Assembly (NCBI GenBank): GCA_002632355.1 | Contig: NSJJ01000013.1 | Span: forward strand, 31,438-95,437 | Source of the DNA: Sulfuricella denitrificans | GTDB lineage: Bacteria; Pseudomonadota; Gammaproteobacteria; Burkholderiales; Sulfuricellaceae | Reading direction: 5' to 3' | Length of the DNA stretch: 64,000 bases | Part shown: positions 1-8,261 of the stretch, piece by piece | Numbering within the stretch: position 1 is the stretch's first letter | Layout of the letters: each line of letters begins with the position of its first letter | The notes under the pieces: model-generated | The model's database searches: none | Told to the model about the DNA's origin: nothing | The model's input: only the letters and a program-made list of their open reading frames with translations | Position numbers and translations under genes: made by a program

Positions 1-284
1 TGCCGGATACCTCGCGGAAACTGATAGAAGAGGAACTTGCCAGCAGGGAGTTCATGCCCGAAATTCGCAGTATCCGCCATGTTTCAAGTTTCGCCACACC
101 CAGCACATGGCAGGTTGAAACCGACCGCGGCGATGCCACCTTCGTGCTCAAGGGGGAAGACGACATCCGGCGCATCGGCGCCTCCACCTTGCAGATCGCG
201 GACAGTCATGGCATCCACTTCCTGGTTCGTGACGTTCTCGCACTGGACAAGCAAAGTCGCAAGCTGCTCGATCGCTTCCTGTAA
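1..284 (+). CDS. DUF1854 domain protein, C-terminal part only
   Basis: The open frame runs in from the left edge (first full codon at base 3) and stops with TAA at 284, so only the last ~94 residues are present. The segment has the DUF1854 pattern: a Trp-Gln-Val core strand, TDRG, a Phe-x-Leu-Lys-Gly strand, a Gly-Ile-His-Phe-Leu-Val-Arg-Asp strand and LD-x-x-SRKLLDRFL at the end. In known families this domain lies next to, or is fused to, ABC transporter subunits linked to cyanophycin-type peptides, but no transporter part is visible here. The function is not established. Confidence 0.7.
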   Translation, partial: PDTSRKLIEEELASREFMPEIRSIRHVSSFATPSTWQVETDRGDATFVLKGEDDIRRIGASTLQIADSHGIHFLVRDVLALDKQSRKLLDRFL

Positions 285-320
285 CATGGACTGCCAGACG
301 CGCGTCAAGAAAAGACCATT

Positions 321-1925
321 ATGTTGCGAATAACCGAAGTCAAGCTCCCGCTCGCCCACCCAGAAAGCGAAATCCGGGCGGCCATTCTCAAAAGGCTGGG
401 GATTCCGGCCACGGAATTGATCGGCTACACCATTGCCCGTCGCGGCTACGATGCGCGCAAGCCGGATGCCATCCTGTTTGCCTATACGCTGGATGTCGAA
501 GCAAGGAATGAAGCGGCGATCCTGAAGCGCCTTGAAAATGACCGCCACCTTTCCCCCGCGCCGGACACCCGCTACCGCTTCGTGGCCCAGGCTCCCAAAA
601 ATCTGAGATCACGCCCGGTCGTGGTCGGGATGGGCCCGGCGGGGCTGTTTGCGGCCCTGATCCTGGCCCAGTCAGGCTTCCGCCCGATCATCCTGGAGCG
701 CGGCAAAGAGGTACGCGAACGCGCCAAGGATACCTTTGGCCTGTGGCGCAAGGGCGAGTTGAACCCGGAATCCAACGTGCAGTTCGGCGAAGGCGGCGCA
801 GGCACCTTTTCCGACGGCAAGCTGCACAGCCAAATCAAGGACCCCAAACATTACGGCAGGAAAGTGCTGACCGAATTCGTCCAGGCCGGCGCGCCCGAGG
901 AAATTCTCTACGTCAGCAAGCCGCACATTGGCACTTTCCGACTGGTGAGCATGGTCGAAAAAATGCGCGCCACGATTATCGAGCTCGGCGGCGAGATCCG
1001 TTTCCAGAGCCGTGTGGACGACATCGAAATCGAAAACGGCAAGGTGTGCGGCGTGGTGCTTGCCGGCGGTGAACGCATCGCCACCAGCCACCTCGTCATG
1101 GCCATCGGCCACAGTGCGCGCGATACCTTCGAGATGCTGCACCGGCGCGGCGTGTACATGGAAGCCAAACCTTTTTCCATCGGCTTCCGCATCGAACACC
1201 CGCAATCGCTCATCGACCGCTGCCGCCTGGGCAAGAATGCCGGCAATCCGCTGCTCGGCGCGGCGGACTACAAGCTGGTCCACCATTGCAAAAACGGGCG
1301 CTCGGTATACAGCTTCTGCATGTGTCCGGGCGGCCAGGTGGTGGCTGCCGCATCCGAACCGGGGCGCGTGGTGACCAACGGCATGAGCCAGTATTCGCGC
1401 AGCGAGCGCAATGCCAACAGCGGCATCGTAGTGAACATCACGCCGGAAGACTATCCGGGCGGCCCGCTGGCGGGCATCGAATTCCAGCGGCACTGGGAAG
1501 AACGGGCATTCGAGCTGGGCGGCCGAAATTATGAAGCACCTGGCCAGCTGGTCGGAGACTTCCTGGCAGAAAAAACTTCAACAAAGCTCGGCTCGGTTCA
1601 GCCCTCCTACACGCCTGGCGTGCATCTGACCGACCTCAGCACGGCGTTGCCGGACTATGCCATCGAAGCCCTGCGCGAGGCCATCCCCGCCTTCGAAAAG
1701 GATATCAAGGGATTTTCCATGCACGATGCGGTGCTGACCGGGGTCGAGACACGCACCTCCTCGCCGCTACGCATCACGCGCGGAGAAAATTTCCAGAGCC
1801 TGAATACTGCAGGCCTCTATCCCTCTGGCGAGGGCGCAGGCTATGCGGGGGGGATTCTCTCCGCCGCAGTGGACGGCATCAAGGTCGCTGAAGCCCTTGC
1901 CCTGAGCATGCTTGATCACGAATAA
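321..1925 (+). CDS. FAD-dependent dehydrogenase, COG2509 type
   Basis: A 534-residue cytosolic flavoprotein. Residues ~1-95 form the small N-terminal domain typical of COG2509. A Rossmann FAD-binding motif GMGPAG lies at 103-108, followed by an FGEGGAGTFSDGKL segment and, near the C-terminus, a second FAD-contacting block (GLYPSGEGAGYAGG). The length is normal for the family. Members are annotated only as uncharacterised NAD(P)/FAD oxidoreductases, and the substrate is unknown. It starts 36 bases after the DUF1854 gene on the same strand, so co-transcription is possible. The ATG is supported by the match of the N-terminal domain to the family. Confidence 0.85.
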   Translation: MLRITEVKLPLAHPESEIRAAILKRLGIPATELIGYTIARRGYDARKPDAILFAYTLDVEARNEAAILKRLENDRHLSPAPDTRYRFVAQAPKNLRSRPVVVGMGPAGLFAALILAQSGFRPIILERGKEVRERAKDTFGLWRKGELNPESNVQFGEGGAGTFSDGKLHSQIKDPKHYGRKVLTEFVQAGAPEEILYVSKPHIGTFRLVSMVEKMRATIIELGGEIRFQSRVDDIEIENGKVCGVVLAGGERIATSHLVMAIGHSARDTFEMLHRRGVYMEAKPFSIGFRIEHPQSLIDRCRLGKNAGNPLLGAADYKLVHHCKNGRSVYSFCMCPGGQVVAAASEPGRVVTNGMSQYSRSERNANSGIVVNITPEDYPGGPLAGIEFQRHWEERAFELGGRNYEAPGQLVGDFLAEKTSTKLGSVQPSYTPGVHLTDLSTALPDYAIEALREAIPAFEKDIKGFSMHDAVLTGVETRTSSPLRITRGENFQSLNTAGLYPSGEGAGYAGGILSAAVDGIKVAEALALSMLDHE

Positions 1926-1996
1926 CCTCTAACTGGATGATCAGGTATATAATTACGCCCTGATATTTTTTAAGCACCGTTTGAAGCGCCTGACAA

Positions 1997-2308
1997 GTGA
2001 CCGCCGCCAGCCACCCGCATGAGATACTGCGCGCCAAGATCAACCTGGAAACATCCCGGATTGCCTGGAAAGAATTGCTACGGTTTTTCGCAAGTGGTAC
2101 GGTGATCACGGTAAGCCCCGAACTGGATCTGGTCGAGGTTGCCACCCGGATATCGGCAGACGACAAGGTGCCGGTCGGACAGTGGCTGTCTTCCGGCAAG
2201 ATCGCCAGGGTATCGGATGACCAGGCCAGAGCGTGGCTGGAAAGCGATGCCGTGCTGTGGTCGGTGGTCGTGAAACCCTGGATTCTGGTGCAGCAACGAA
2301 CAAACTAG
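1997..2308 (+). CDS. DUF2288 family protein
   Basis: A small 103-residue protein matching DUF2288: an LRAKINLETSRIAWKEL helix, a short FASGTVITVSPELDLVEVA segment, a central W-L-S-S-G-K block and a C-terminal VVKPWILVQQ strand. No signal peptide or membrane segment is seen. The best start is GTG, giving VTAASHPHEILRAKI, because no ATG precedes the conserved helix. The biochemical role of the family is not known. It lies between two flavoenzyme genes on the same strand with short gaps, but a shared function is only a guess. Confidence 0.7.
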   Translation: MTAASHPHEILRAKINLETSRIAWKELLRFFASGTVITVSPELDLVEVATRISADDKVPVGQWLSSGKIARVSDDQARAWLESDAVLWSVVVKPWILVQQRTN

Positions 2309-2360
2309 GCGCCTGCTGCTTGGCGTCGCAAACACCTGCTTTGGCAGTTAAAGGAATGCA

Positions 2361-3614
2361 ATGAAATGTGTGGATGATTTCCGCCTCCGGTTTGGCAAAC
2401 ACGAACTGGTGCCGATCATGATTGGCGGAATGGGCGTCGATATCTCGACGGCTGAACTGGCGCTCGAAGCCGCGCGCCTGGGCGGCGTCGGACACATTTC
2501 CGACGCCATGCTGCCGACCGTGACCGACCGCCGTTACGACACGCATTTCGTCAAGCAGAAGCTCAAACAGTATAAATACAACCTCGACAACTCCGACAAG
2601 TCCGAGGTGAAATTCGATCTCGGCCAGATTGCCGAGGCCACCCGCCTGCATGTCAGCAAGTCGATGGAAGCCAAGCGCGGTGAAGGCATGATCTTCATCA
2701 ACTGCATGGAAAAACTGACCATGAACGCGCCGCGTGAAACCCTGAGCGTGCGCCTGCGCACCGCGCTGGACGAAGGCATCGACGGCATCACCCTGAGCGC
2801 CGGGCTGCATCTCGGCTCGTTCGCGCTGATGGAAGATCACCCGCGTTTCCGCGATGCCAAGCTGGGCATCATTGTTTCCTCGCTGCGCGCGCTGCAACTG
2901 TTCCTGCGCAAAACCGCCAGGCTCAACCGCCTGCCTGATTTCATCGTGGTCGAAGGCCCGCTGGCCGGCGGCCATCTGGGGTTTTCCATTAACGACTGGG
3001 CAAAATACGACCTGCGCACCATCACGCTTGAAGTCATGCAGTATCTGAAAACCGAAAACCTCAGCATCCCGGTGATCCCGGCCGGCGGCATCTTCACCGG
3101 CAGCGATGCAGTGAATTTTCTCGAAGAAGGTGCTGCCGCCGTGCAGGTCGCGACACGCTTCACCGTGGCGGACGAATGCGGCCTGCCGAACAAGGTCATG
3201 CAGGAATACTTCAAGGCCAGCGAAAACGACATCGAGGTCAACACCACCTCGCCCACCGGCTACCCCATGCGCATGCTCAAGAACAGCCCGTCGATCGGTT
3301 CCGGCATCAGCCCCGGATGCGAATCCTATGGCTATCTTCTGGACGGCAACGGCAACTGCTCCTACATCGACGCCTACAACCGCGAGGTGGCTGCCCACCC
3401 CGGCGCGAAGAAAGTCTCGGTCATGGACAAAACCTGCCTGTGCACCCACATGCGCAACTTCAACTGCTGGACCTGCGGCCATTACACCTACCGCCTCAAG
3501 GACACCACGCGCAAGAACACAGATGGCACCTACCAGATTCTGAGCGCAGAACACATCTTCCGCGACTACCAGTTCAGCAAGGACCAGAAAATCGCCCTGC
3601 CGCCGCTGGAATAA
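2361..3614 (+). CDS. Nitronate monooxygenase-like FMN enzyme with Cys-rich tail
   Basis: A 417-residue TIM-barrel flavoprotein of the nitronate monooxygenase / 2-nitropropane dioxygenase family. It shows the start PIMIGGMGVDIS, the flavin-binding GPLAGGHLGF at 199-208, and an AGGIFTGSDAVNFLEEGAAAVQ block at the second phosphate site. Family enzymes bind FMN and oxidise alkyl nitronates or act as NAD(P)H:quinone or related oxidoreductases; the substrate here is unknown. The protein is longer than the usual ~320-360 residues because of a C-terminal extension with C359, C361, C369 and C372 (C-x-C-x7-C-x2-C), which could bind a metal. The gene is followed by a strong hairpin. Confidence 0.8.
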   Translation: MKCVDDFRLRFGKHELVPIMIGGMGVDISTAELALEAARLGGVGHISDAMLPTVTDRRYDTHFVKQKLKQYKYNLDNSDKSEVKFDLGQIAEATRLHVSKSMEAKRGEGMIFINCMEKLTMNAPRETLSVRLRTALDEGIDGITLSAGLHLGSFALMEDHPRFRDAKLGIIVSSLRALQLFLRKTARLNRLPDFIVVEGPLAGGHLGFSINDWAKYDLRTITLEVMQYLKTENLSIPVIPAGGIFTGSDAVNFLEEGAAAVQVATRFTVADECGLPNKVMQEYFKASENDIEVNTTSPTGYPMRMLKNSPSIGSGISPGCESYGYLLDGNGNCSYIDAYNREVAAHPGAKKVSVMDKTCLCTHMRNFNCWTCGHYTYRLKDTTRKNTDGTYQILSAEHIFRDYQFSKDQKIALPPLE

Positions 3615-3615
3615 C

Positions 3616-3637
3616 CGGGCGTGACTACACGCCCGGC
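3616..3637. terminator. Hairpin between convergent genes
   Basis: A perfect 9-bp stem (CCGGGCGTG / CACGCCCGG) with loop ACTA directly follows the stop codon of the nitronate monooxygenase-like gene. It has no T-run, so it is not a classic intrinsic terminator, but its place between two convergent genes fits transcript-end formation. A second hairpin (AATGCC-TTCC-GGCATT, 3651-3666) follows and would be read at the 3' end of the opposite-strand HPP gene. Confidence 0.4.
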
Positions 3638-3686
3638 CGTCACCCCGTAAGAAATGCCTTCCGGCATTCCGTCTCCCTGATTCTTC

Positions 3687-4424
3687 CTAAGCGGCGCCCA
3701 GTCGACGGGGCACGTCATTGTGGCGAACAGCCAGATGGTAAATCTGCAGCAAATCCTCTTCAGTCACATCAATGAAAGAATCCATTTCCGACAAGGCATA
3801 CACGAGATCACTGTGGGCGATCATGCACTTCTCCGGATTCCCCTGAGGCGCAACGACAGGCGTTTCTTCCCGTGAAGACAGCCACTCAGGATAACGTCTC
3901 CAGCGAAAAGGGTAGTTAGCGGCAATCGCAACGATCAGAATGATCAGCACATTGGCCAGCACCGGCGTGATAAGAAAGCTGTAACCCAGGGCACGAACCG
4001 GTTCTCCTCCCAGTACAGCGACCAGTGCCGTTGCTCCGCCCGGCGGATGGAGACAACGGAGATAGTGCATGGCGCCGATGGACAAGGCTACCGCCACAGC
4101 CCCCGCATAAAATGGATTTACCAGAAACTTGGCGCAGGTGACGCCGATGAAGGCGGAAATCAGATGGCCGCCCAATAACGCCCATGGCTGAGACAACGGG
4201 CTATGCGGGGTGGCAAAAAGCAGCACGGCGGATGCGCCCATCGACGCGACCACGAGGGCAACGCCGTGAAAATCCAGCACCTGGCCACTCACCATCAGCA
4301 CCAGCAGGATACCCACGAAGCCGCCCACCGTCGAAATCAACTTTTCGGCGTGGCTGGCAGGATGAGCGTCGCGGCTGCGCAAACCCATCCAGAAGTGCCG
4401 TATTACATTAGCAACCCTTTTCAT
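3687..4424 (-). CDS. HPP family integral membrane protein
   Basis: A 245-residue inner-membrane protein of the HPP family. It carries four to five hydrophobic helices in the first ~165 residues and the signature HPPGGATALVAVLGG that names the family. Some cyanobacterial and plastid HPP proteins act in nitrite transport, but most bacterial members are untested. Many relatives carry CBS domains at the C-terminus. Here there is only a ~60-residue cytosolic tail (SDLVYALSEMDSFIDVTEEDL...) of no recognised fold. It is divergent from the LysR gene across a 142-bp regulatory gap. Confidence 0.8.
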   Translation of the reverse strand: MKRVANVIRHFWMGLRSRDAHPASHAEKLISTVGGFVGILLVLMVSGQVLDFHGVALVVASMGASAVLLFATPHSPLSQPWALLGGHLISAFIGVTCAKFLVNPFYAGAVAVALSIGAMHYLRCLHPPGGATALVAVLGGEPVRALGYSFLITPVLANVLIILIVAIAANYPFRWRRYPEWLSSREETPVVAPQGNPEKCMIAHSDLVYALSEMDSFIDVTEEDLLQIYHLAVRHNDVPRRLGAA

Positions 4425-4514
4425 ATCACTCCCTACGCAGAAAAATATTGCGATAACGCTTCAAACATGCTTTCGAATTACGTGTGGCAATCAGAGTAGA
4501 TTTTTCTCATGTAT

Positions 4515-4553
4515 TTGACAAACGATATATTTTGCTATTATCTATCGAATAAT
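4515..4553 (+). promoter_or_regulatory. Sigma70-like promoter with LysR-type dyad
   Basis: A consensus -35 TTGACA (4515-4520) is followed 17 bases later by TTATCT, or 15 bases later by TATTAT. Overlapping the -10 is a perfect dyad ATTAT-N7-ATAAT (4537-4553), which has the T-N11-A form of LysR-family boxes. It lies just upstream of the LysR gene start, so autoregulation is a reasonable inference. No binding data exist. Confidence 0.5.
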
Positions 4554-4566
4554 CCGATATAAAGAC

Positions 4567-5472
4567 ATGCCCATGGATATTGAATCTGCCCGCACTTTTC
4601 TGGCTGTCGCGGCAGCCGGAAATTTTGTAGGCGCTGCGCAACGCCTGTACGTGACCCAATCGACCGTCAGTGCCCGCATACAGACGCTGGAGAACCAGCT
4701 TGGGGCGACCCTGTTCAGGCGCGGCCGGAGCGGTGCCGAATTGACCCCGGCAGGCCACCGTTTTCTGCGCCATGCCAAGACGCTGGTGCAGACGCTGGAA
4801 CAGGCCAAACACGATGTCGGCCTGCCCGCGGGTTTCCGGGGAAGCCTGACCCTGAGAGGGCGTATCGCCTTGTGGGATGGGTTTTTACCCCAATGGGTAG
4901 GCCGAATGAGGGAAACCTCTTCCGACATTTCTCTCCGCCTGGAAGTCGGCTTCGAGGAAGACATCATGCAAGGACTGGTGCAGGGCACAGTGGACGTAGG
5001 CATGATGTTCACGCCCGAAAGCCGGCCCGGCCTTGGAATAGAACGACTTTTCGAGGAGGTGCTGGTACTGGTTGCGACAGAACCTTCCAGGCCATGGCCA
5101 GACCCTGGCTACATCCACATGGACTGGGGAGCGGAATTTCATGCCCAATTCACAACCGCTTTTCCGGATATTCCGCCACCAGCAATCACTGCCAATATCG
5201 GCTGGCTGGCAATGCAGCAGATTCTGCACTGTGGCGGCTCAGGCTATTTCCCCATGCGTACGATCCGTGACCTCATCGACCAGGGGCAGTTATGGCTGGC
5301 GCAAAACAGTCATTCATTTTCACTACCTGCCTATATGGTATTCCCGGTAGACCGCAAGGAAGACATGCTGCTCAGAGCGCTGGACAGCTTGCGCACGCTC
5401 GGTGCCGAAGAACGTGTAGCCAGCGCCGCTGGCCTGGATAGCATCATAAATAAACAGGAATCCCATGGTTGA
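4567..5472 (+). CDS. LysR-family transcriptional regulator
   Basis: A 301-residue regulator. The N-terminal winged helix-turn-helix is clear (ARTFLAVAAAGNFVGAAQRLYVTQSTVSARIQTLE, then LGATLFRRGRSG and LTPAG within residues ~5-70). The remainder is a periplasmic-binding-protein-like effector domain. A second in-frame ATG two codons downstream is an alternative start. Its 3' end overlaps the start of the cation/proton antiporter gene by 8 bases, so the regulator and transporter are translationally coupled. The natural inference is that it senses a condition linked to ion or pH balance. The effector is unknown. Confidence 0.9.
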   Translation: MPMDIESARTFLAVAAAGNFVGAAQRLYVTQSTVSARIQTLENQLGATLFRRGRSGAELTPAGHRFLRHAKTLVQTLEQAKHDVGLPAGFRGSLTLRGRIALWDGFLPQWVGRMRETSSDISLRLEVGFEEDIMQGLVQGTVDVGMMFTPESRPGLGIERLFEEVLVLVATEPSRPWPDPGYIHMDWGAEFHAQFTTAFPDIPPPAITANIGWLAMQQILHCGGSGYFPMRTIRDLIDQGQLWLAQNSHSFSLPAYMVFPVDRKEDMLLRALDSLRTLGAEERVASAAGLDSIINKQESHG

Positions 5473-7288
5473 ACATACTCTGATCAGCCTGAGCGCGGTT
5501 GTCGTGCTCGGCATCACGGCGCAGTGGCTGGGCTGGCGCCTACGCATGCCGTCGATTCTGCTGCTGCTGATTTTCGGCATTCTCGCCGGGCCCATCCTCG
5601 GCTGGATCAGGCCCGGCGAAATGATGGGGCCAATGCTTTACCCGGTGGTATCGCTGGCAGTGGCAGTCATTCTTTTCGAAGGCGGATTATCGCTTTCGCT
5701 CAAGGAATTCCGTGCCATCGGAGGCGTGGTTCTGCGACTGGTGACGCTGGGCATGATGGCCGGGTGGCTGATCATTTCCCTGGCAGCTTACTGGGTGCTC
5801 GGCCTGTCGTGGCAACTGGCGACACTGCTGGGCGCCGTGCTGATAGTCACCGGGCCCACCGTGATTTCACCCATGCTCAGGCATGTGCGCCCGACAGGCC
5901 AGAGCGGGGCAATTCTGAAATGGGAGGGCATCGTCATCGATCCTATCGGCGCCATGCTCGCGGTGCTGGTATTCCAGGCCATCGTACTCTACGAAACCGA
6001 AGCCGAGCCCGTTGCTGCCGTCATGCTCAGCCTGCTCAGAACCGTTGCCGTCGGCGCCGGCACAGGGCTGACCGGGGCACTGGGAATGATCCTGCTGCTG
6101 CGACGCGAATGGATTCCCGACTTTCTGCAAAACCCTGTGGCACTGATGTTCGTCGTCGCTGTTTTTACCGGAGCCAACCTGCTACAGACCGAAGCCGGGC
6201 TGCTGGCGGTAACGATCATGGGTTTCGCCATGGCCAATCAGCGCAAGGTTTCGATTCAGCATATCGTCGAATTCAAGGAAAACCTCGGCGTGATGCTGAT
6301 CGCCTTTATCTTTATATTGCTGGCGGCGCACCTCAAACATGCCGACCTCGACCATATCGGTTTTTCCAGCTTTTTTTTCCTGGCCATTTTGATTCTTGTT
6401 GCCAGGCCTGTATCCGTCTTTCTTTCGACCCTGGGCACACGTTTAAGTCGACAGGAAAAAATCTTTCTTTCATGGATGGCGCCACGAGGCATCGTAGCCG
6501 CTGCCGTGGCTTCCATTTTTGCGCTGCGTCTGGAAGAAGTGGGTTTGCCGGGCGCCGATGTGCTCGTTTCCCTCACTTTTTTCGTCATTATCGGGACAGT
6601 CACCGTGTACGGGCTTACGGCAGGAATGGTTGGAAAACGCATGGGACTGGCACAGGCTAATCCGGAAGGGGTGATTTTCCTGGGCGCACGCTTCTGGGCA
6701 CGGCGCATCGCCAGGTCGCTTCAGGATGAGGGTTTCCCGGTCATGCTGGTGGACAACGACCTGCATAACGTCCTTGCAGCCAGGATGGAGGGCCTGCCTG
6801 TATTTTACGCCAGCATATTTGCGGAAAACGTGCTCGATCAGGTGGAACTCGGTGGCATCGGGAAGTTGCTGGCCCTGACCAGCAACGATGATGCCAACTC
6901 CCTTGCGGCGATGCATTTTGCAAGGGTTTTCGAACGTTCCCAGATATTTCAGCTGGCCCCGGAAGAAAGCAAGCTGGCTACAGAGGTTTCTCCCCACCTG
7001 CGAGGGAGAACGGTATTCGGAGATAGCATTACCCACTCAGAGCTGACACAACGTTTCCTGGGGAACTGGGTGATCAAGAAAACCCGTCTCTCCAGGGATT
7101 TTGATTTCGAGGCACTGAAAGATTACTATCTTGGGAATGTGCTGCCTTTATTTCTGATCAGCGAGTCTGGTCGCCTGCGTATTTTTGCAGCCGACATGCC
7201 ATTGTCCCCGCAACCGGGCGATACCCTGCTAAGTCTGGTGCAGCCTAAAAATGAGGACAAGCCCGTTCCGCAGCAGTCGCTGCAATAA
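5465..7288 (+). CDS. CPA1-type cation/proton antiporter with TrkA-N domain
   Basis: A 607-residue membrane protein. Residues ~1-385 hold about twelve hydrophobic helices of the monovalent cation:proton antiporter fold (for example GPTVISPMLRHVRP and the WMAPRGIVAAAVAS helix). From ~395 a cytosolic TrkA-N/RCK-like domain follows (GVIFLGARFWARRIARSLQDEG, VMLVDND), expected to bind a nucleotide and gate transport, and then a TrkA-C-like tail. Such proteins exchange Na+ or K+ for H+. The specific ion cannot be read from sequence. It overlaps the upstream LysR gene by 8 bases. Confidence 0.87.
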   Translation: MVEHTLISLSAVVVLGITAQWLGWRLRMPSILLLLIFGILAGPILGWIRPGEMMGPMLYPVVSLAVAVILFEGGLSLSLKEFRAIGGVVLRLVTLGMMAGWLIISLAAYWVLGLSWQLATLLGAVLIVTGPTVISPMLRHVRPTGQSGAILKWEGIVIDPIGAMLAVLVFQAIVLYETEAEPVAAVMLSLLRTVAVGAGTGLTGALGMILLLRREWIPDFLQNPVALMFVVAVFTGANLLQTEAGLLAVTIMGFAMANQRKVSIQHIVEFKENLGVMLIAFIFILLAAHLKHADLDHIGFSSFFFLAILILVARPVSVFLSTLGTRLSRQEKIFLSWMAPRGIVAAAVASIFALRLEEVGLPGADVLVSLTFFVIIGTVTVYGLTAGMVGKRMGLAQANPEGVIFLGARFWARRIARSLQDEGFPVMLVDNDLHNVLAARMEGLPVFYASIFAENVLDQVELGGIGKLLALTSNDDANSLAAMHFARVFERSQIFQLAPEESKLATEVSPHLRGRTVFGDSITHSELTQRFLGNWVIKKTRLSRDFDFEALKDYYLGNVLPLFLISESGRLRIFAADMPLSPQPGDTLLSLVQPKNEDKPVPQQSLQ

Positions 7289-7344
7289 AAACGCATTGAC
7301 ATCACCTGACACCCCGAAGCTATTAACCACATAGAACCCATCTC

Positions 7345-8232
7345 ATGCCTGAATTTTCCCCCGAAACAGATTCCTTCATCGCCGAATTTGATGCCGCCAT
7401 CGAAGCGCACATGGAATGGACGCAACGAATTCTGCGCTGTGCGGTGCTGCATGCATCACCCGGTGATGATGTGCTGGCGCCCATGGCGCATAATCTGTGC
7501 CGGTTCGGGCGCTGGTTTGCATCGAACAGGGCACATTTCGATGTCATCGATGCCGATGCCGTGCAACGTGTCGAAACTTTCCATCAAACCATGCATGACG
7601 CCATTCGGGCCATCTGCGCCAACGTCATGACTGGAAGACCTGGGCAGAGCGCCGATCTGGAAGCTTTCGAGCAATCGCAGTCCGAACTGCTTGCCCTGCT
7701 TGCCCGGCTAAAAACACTAACGCTGTCCAACGCCGTGCGGCACGATCCGCTGACCGGCCTGCCTCTTCGCTACGGTGTTGAAAACGATTTCACGCTATGC
7801 CAGAAGGACGCCAGGCGCAACCACACGCTGCTGTATGTCGCGATGATCGACATCGATCATTTCAAACTCATCAACGACAATTATGGCCACCCGCAGGGCG
7901 ATCTGGTGTTGCGCAACCTGGCGGCCACTTTGAAAAGTGCACTGAGAAGCAATGACCCGCTTTACCGTTTTGGCGGCGAGGAGTTCCTGTGGCTGATGCG
8001 TTGCCAATCACAGGAAGAGGCTGAACAATTGGCGCAAAGAATTGTAGCCACGGTCAGCACGACGCCCGTCCCCGTCGCCGGTGGCGCTTCTTTGAGTCTG
8101 ACCATCACGCTCGGCCTGGCACGGGTAGGTCCAGAGGAAGACATTGCCAGTGCAATCAAACGCGCCGATGAAGCACTTTACGAGGGTAAAAGAAGCGGGC
8201 GCAATCGTTATGTCATGGCGGATATGGGGTGA
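7345..8232 (+). CDS. Diguanylate cyclase with zinc-binding CZB domain, DgcZ-like
   Basis: A 295-residue soluble enzyme that should make c-di-GMP from two GTP. Residues ~8-125 form a chemoreceptor zinc-binding (CZB) domain with candidate ligands H22, C52, H80 and H84, almost the spacing known in E. coli DgcZ, where zinc inhibits the cyclase. Residues ~130-292 are a full GGDEF domain with active-site GGEEF at 210-214 and an inhibitory-site R201-x-x-D204 five residues before it, so product feedback is expected. There is no membrane segment. It stands alone, 56 bases behind the antiporter gene. Confidence 0.9.
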   Translation: MPEFSPETDSFIAEFDAAIEAHMEWTQRILRCAVLHASPGDDVLAPMAHNLCRFGRWFASNRAHFDVIDADAVQRVETFHQTMHDAIRAICANVMTGRPGQSADLEAFEQSQSELLALLARLKTLTLSNAVRHDPLTGLPLRYGVENDFTLCQKDARRNHTLLYVAMIDIDHFKLINDNYGHPQGDLVLRNLAATLKSALRSNDPLYRFGGEEFLWLMRCQSQEEAEQLAQRIVATVSTTPVPVAGGASLSLTITLGLARVGPEEDIASAIKRADEALYEGKRSGRNRYVMADMG

Positions 8233-8261
8233 CCAGGGCGTGTTAATACTGGCTTTACGCC

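Noticed and set aside
2106..3554. Long minus-strand frame opposite the nitronate-monooxygenase-like gene
   Set aside because: It mirrors a well-supported gene, has low-complexity Ala/Val/His/Gln composition typical of antisense frames and no known motif.
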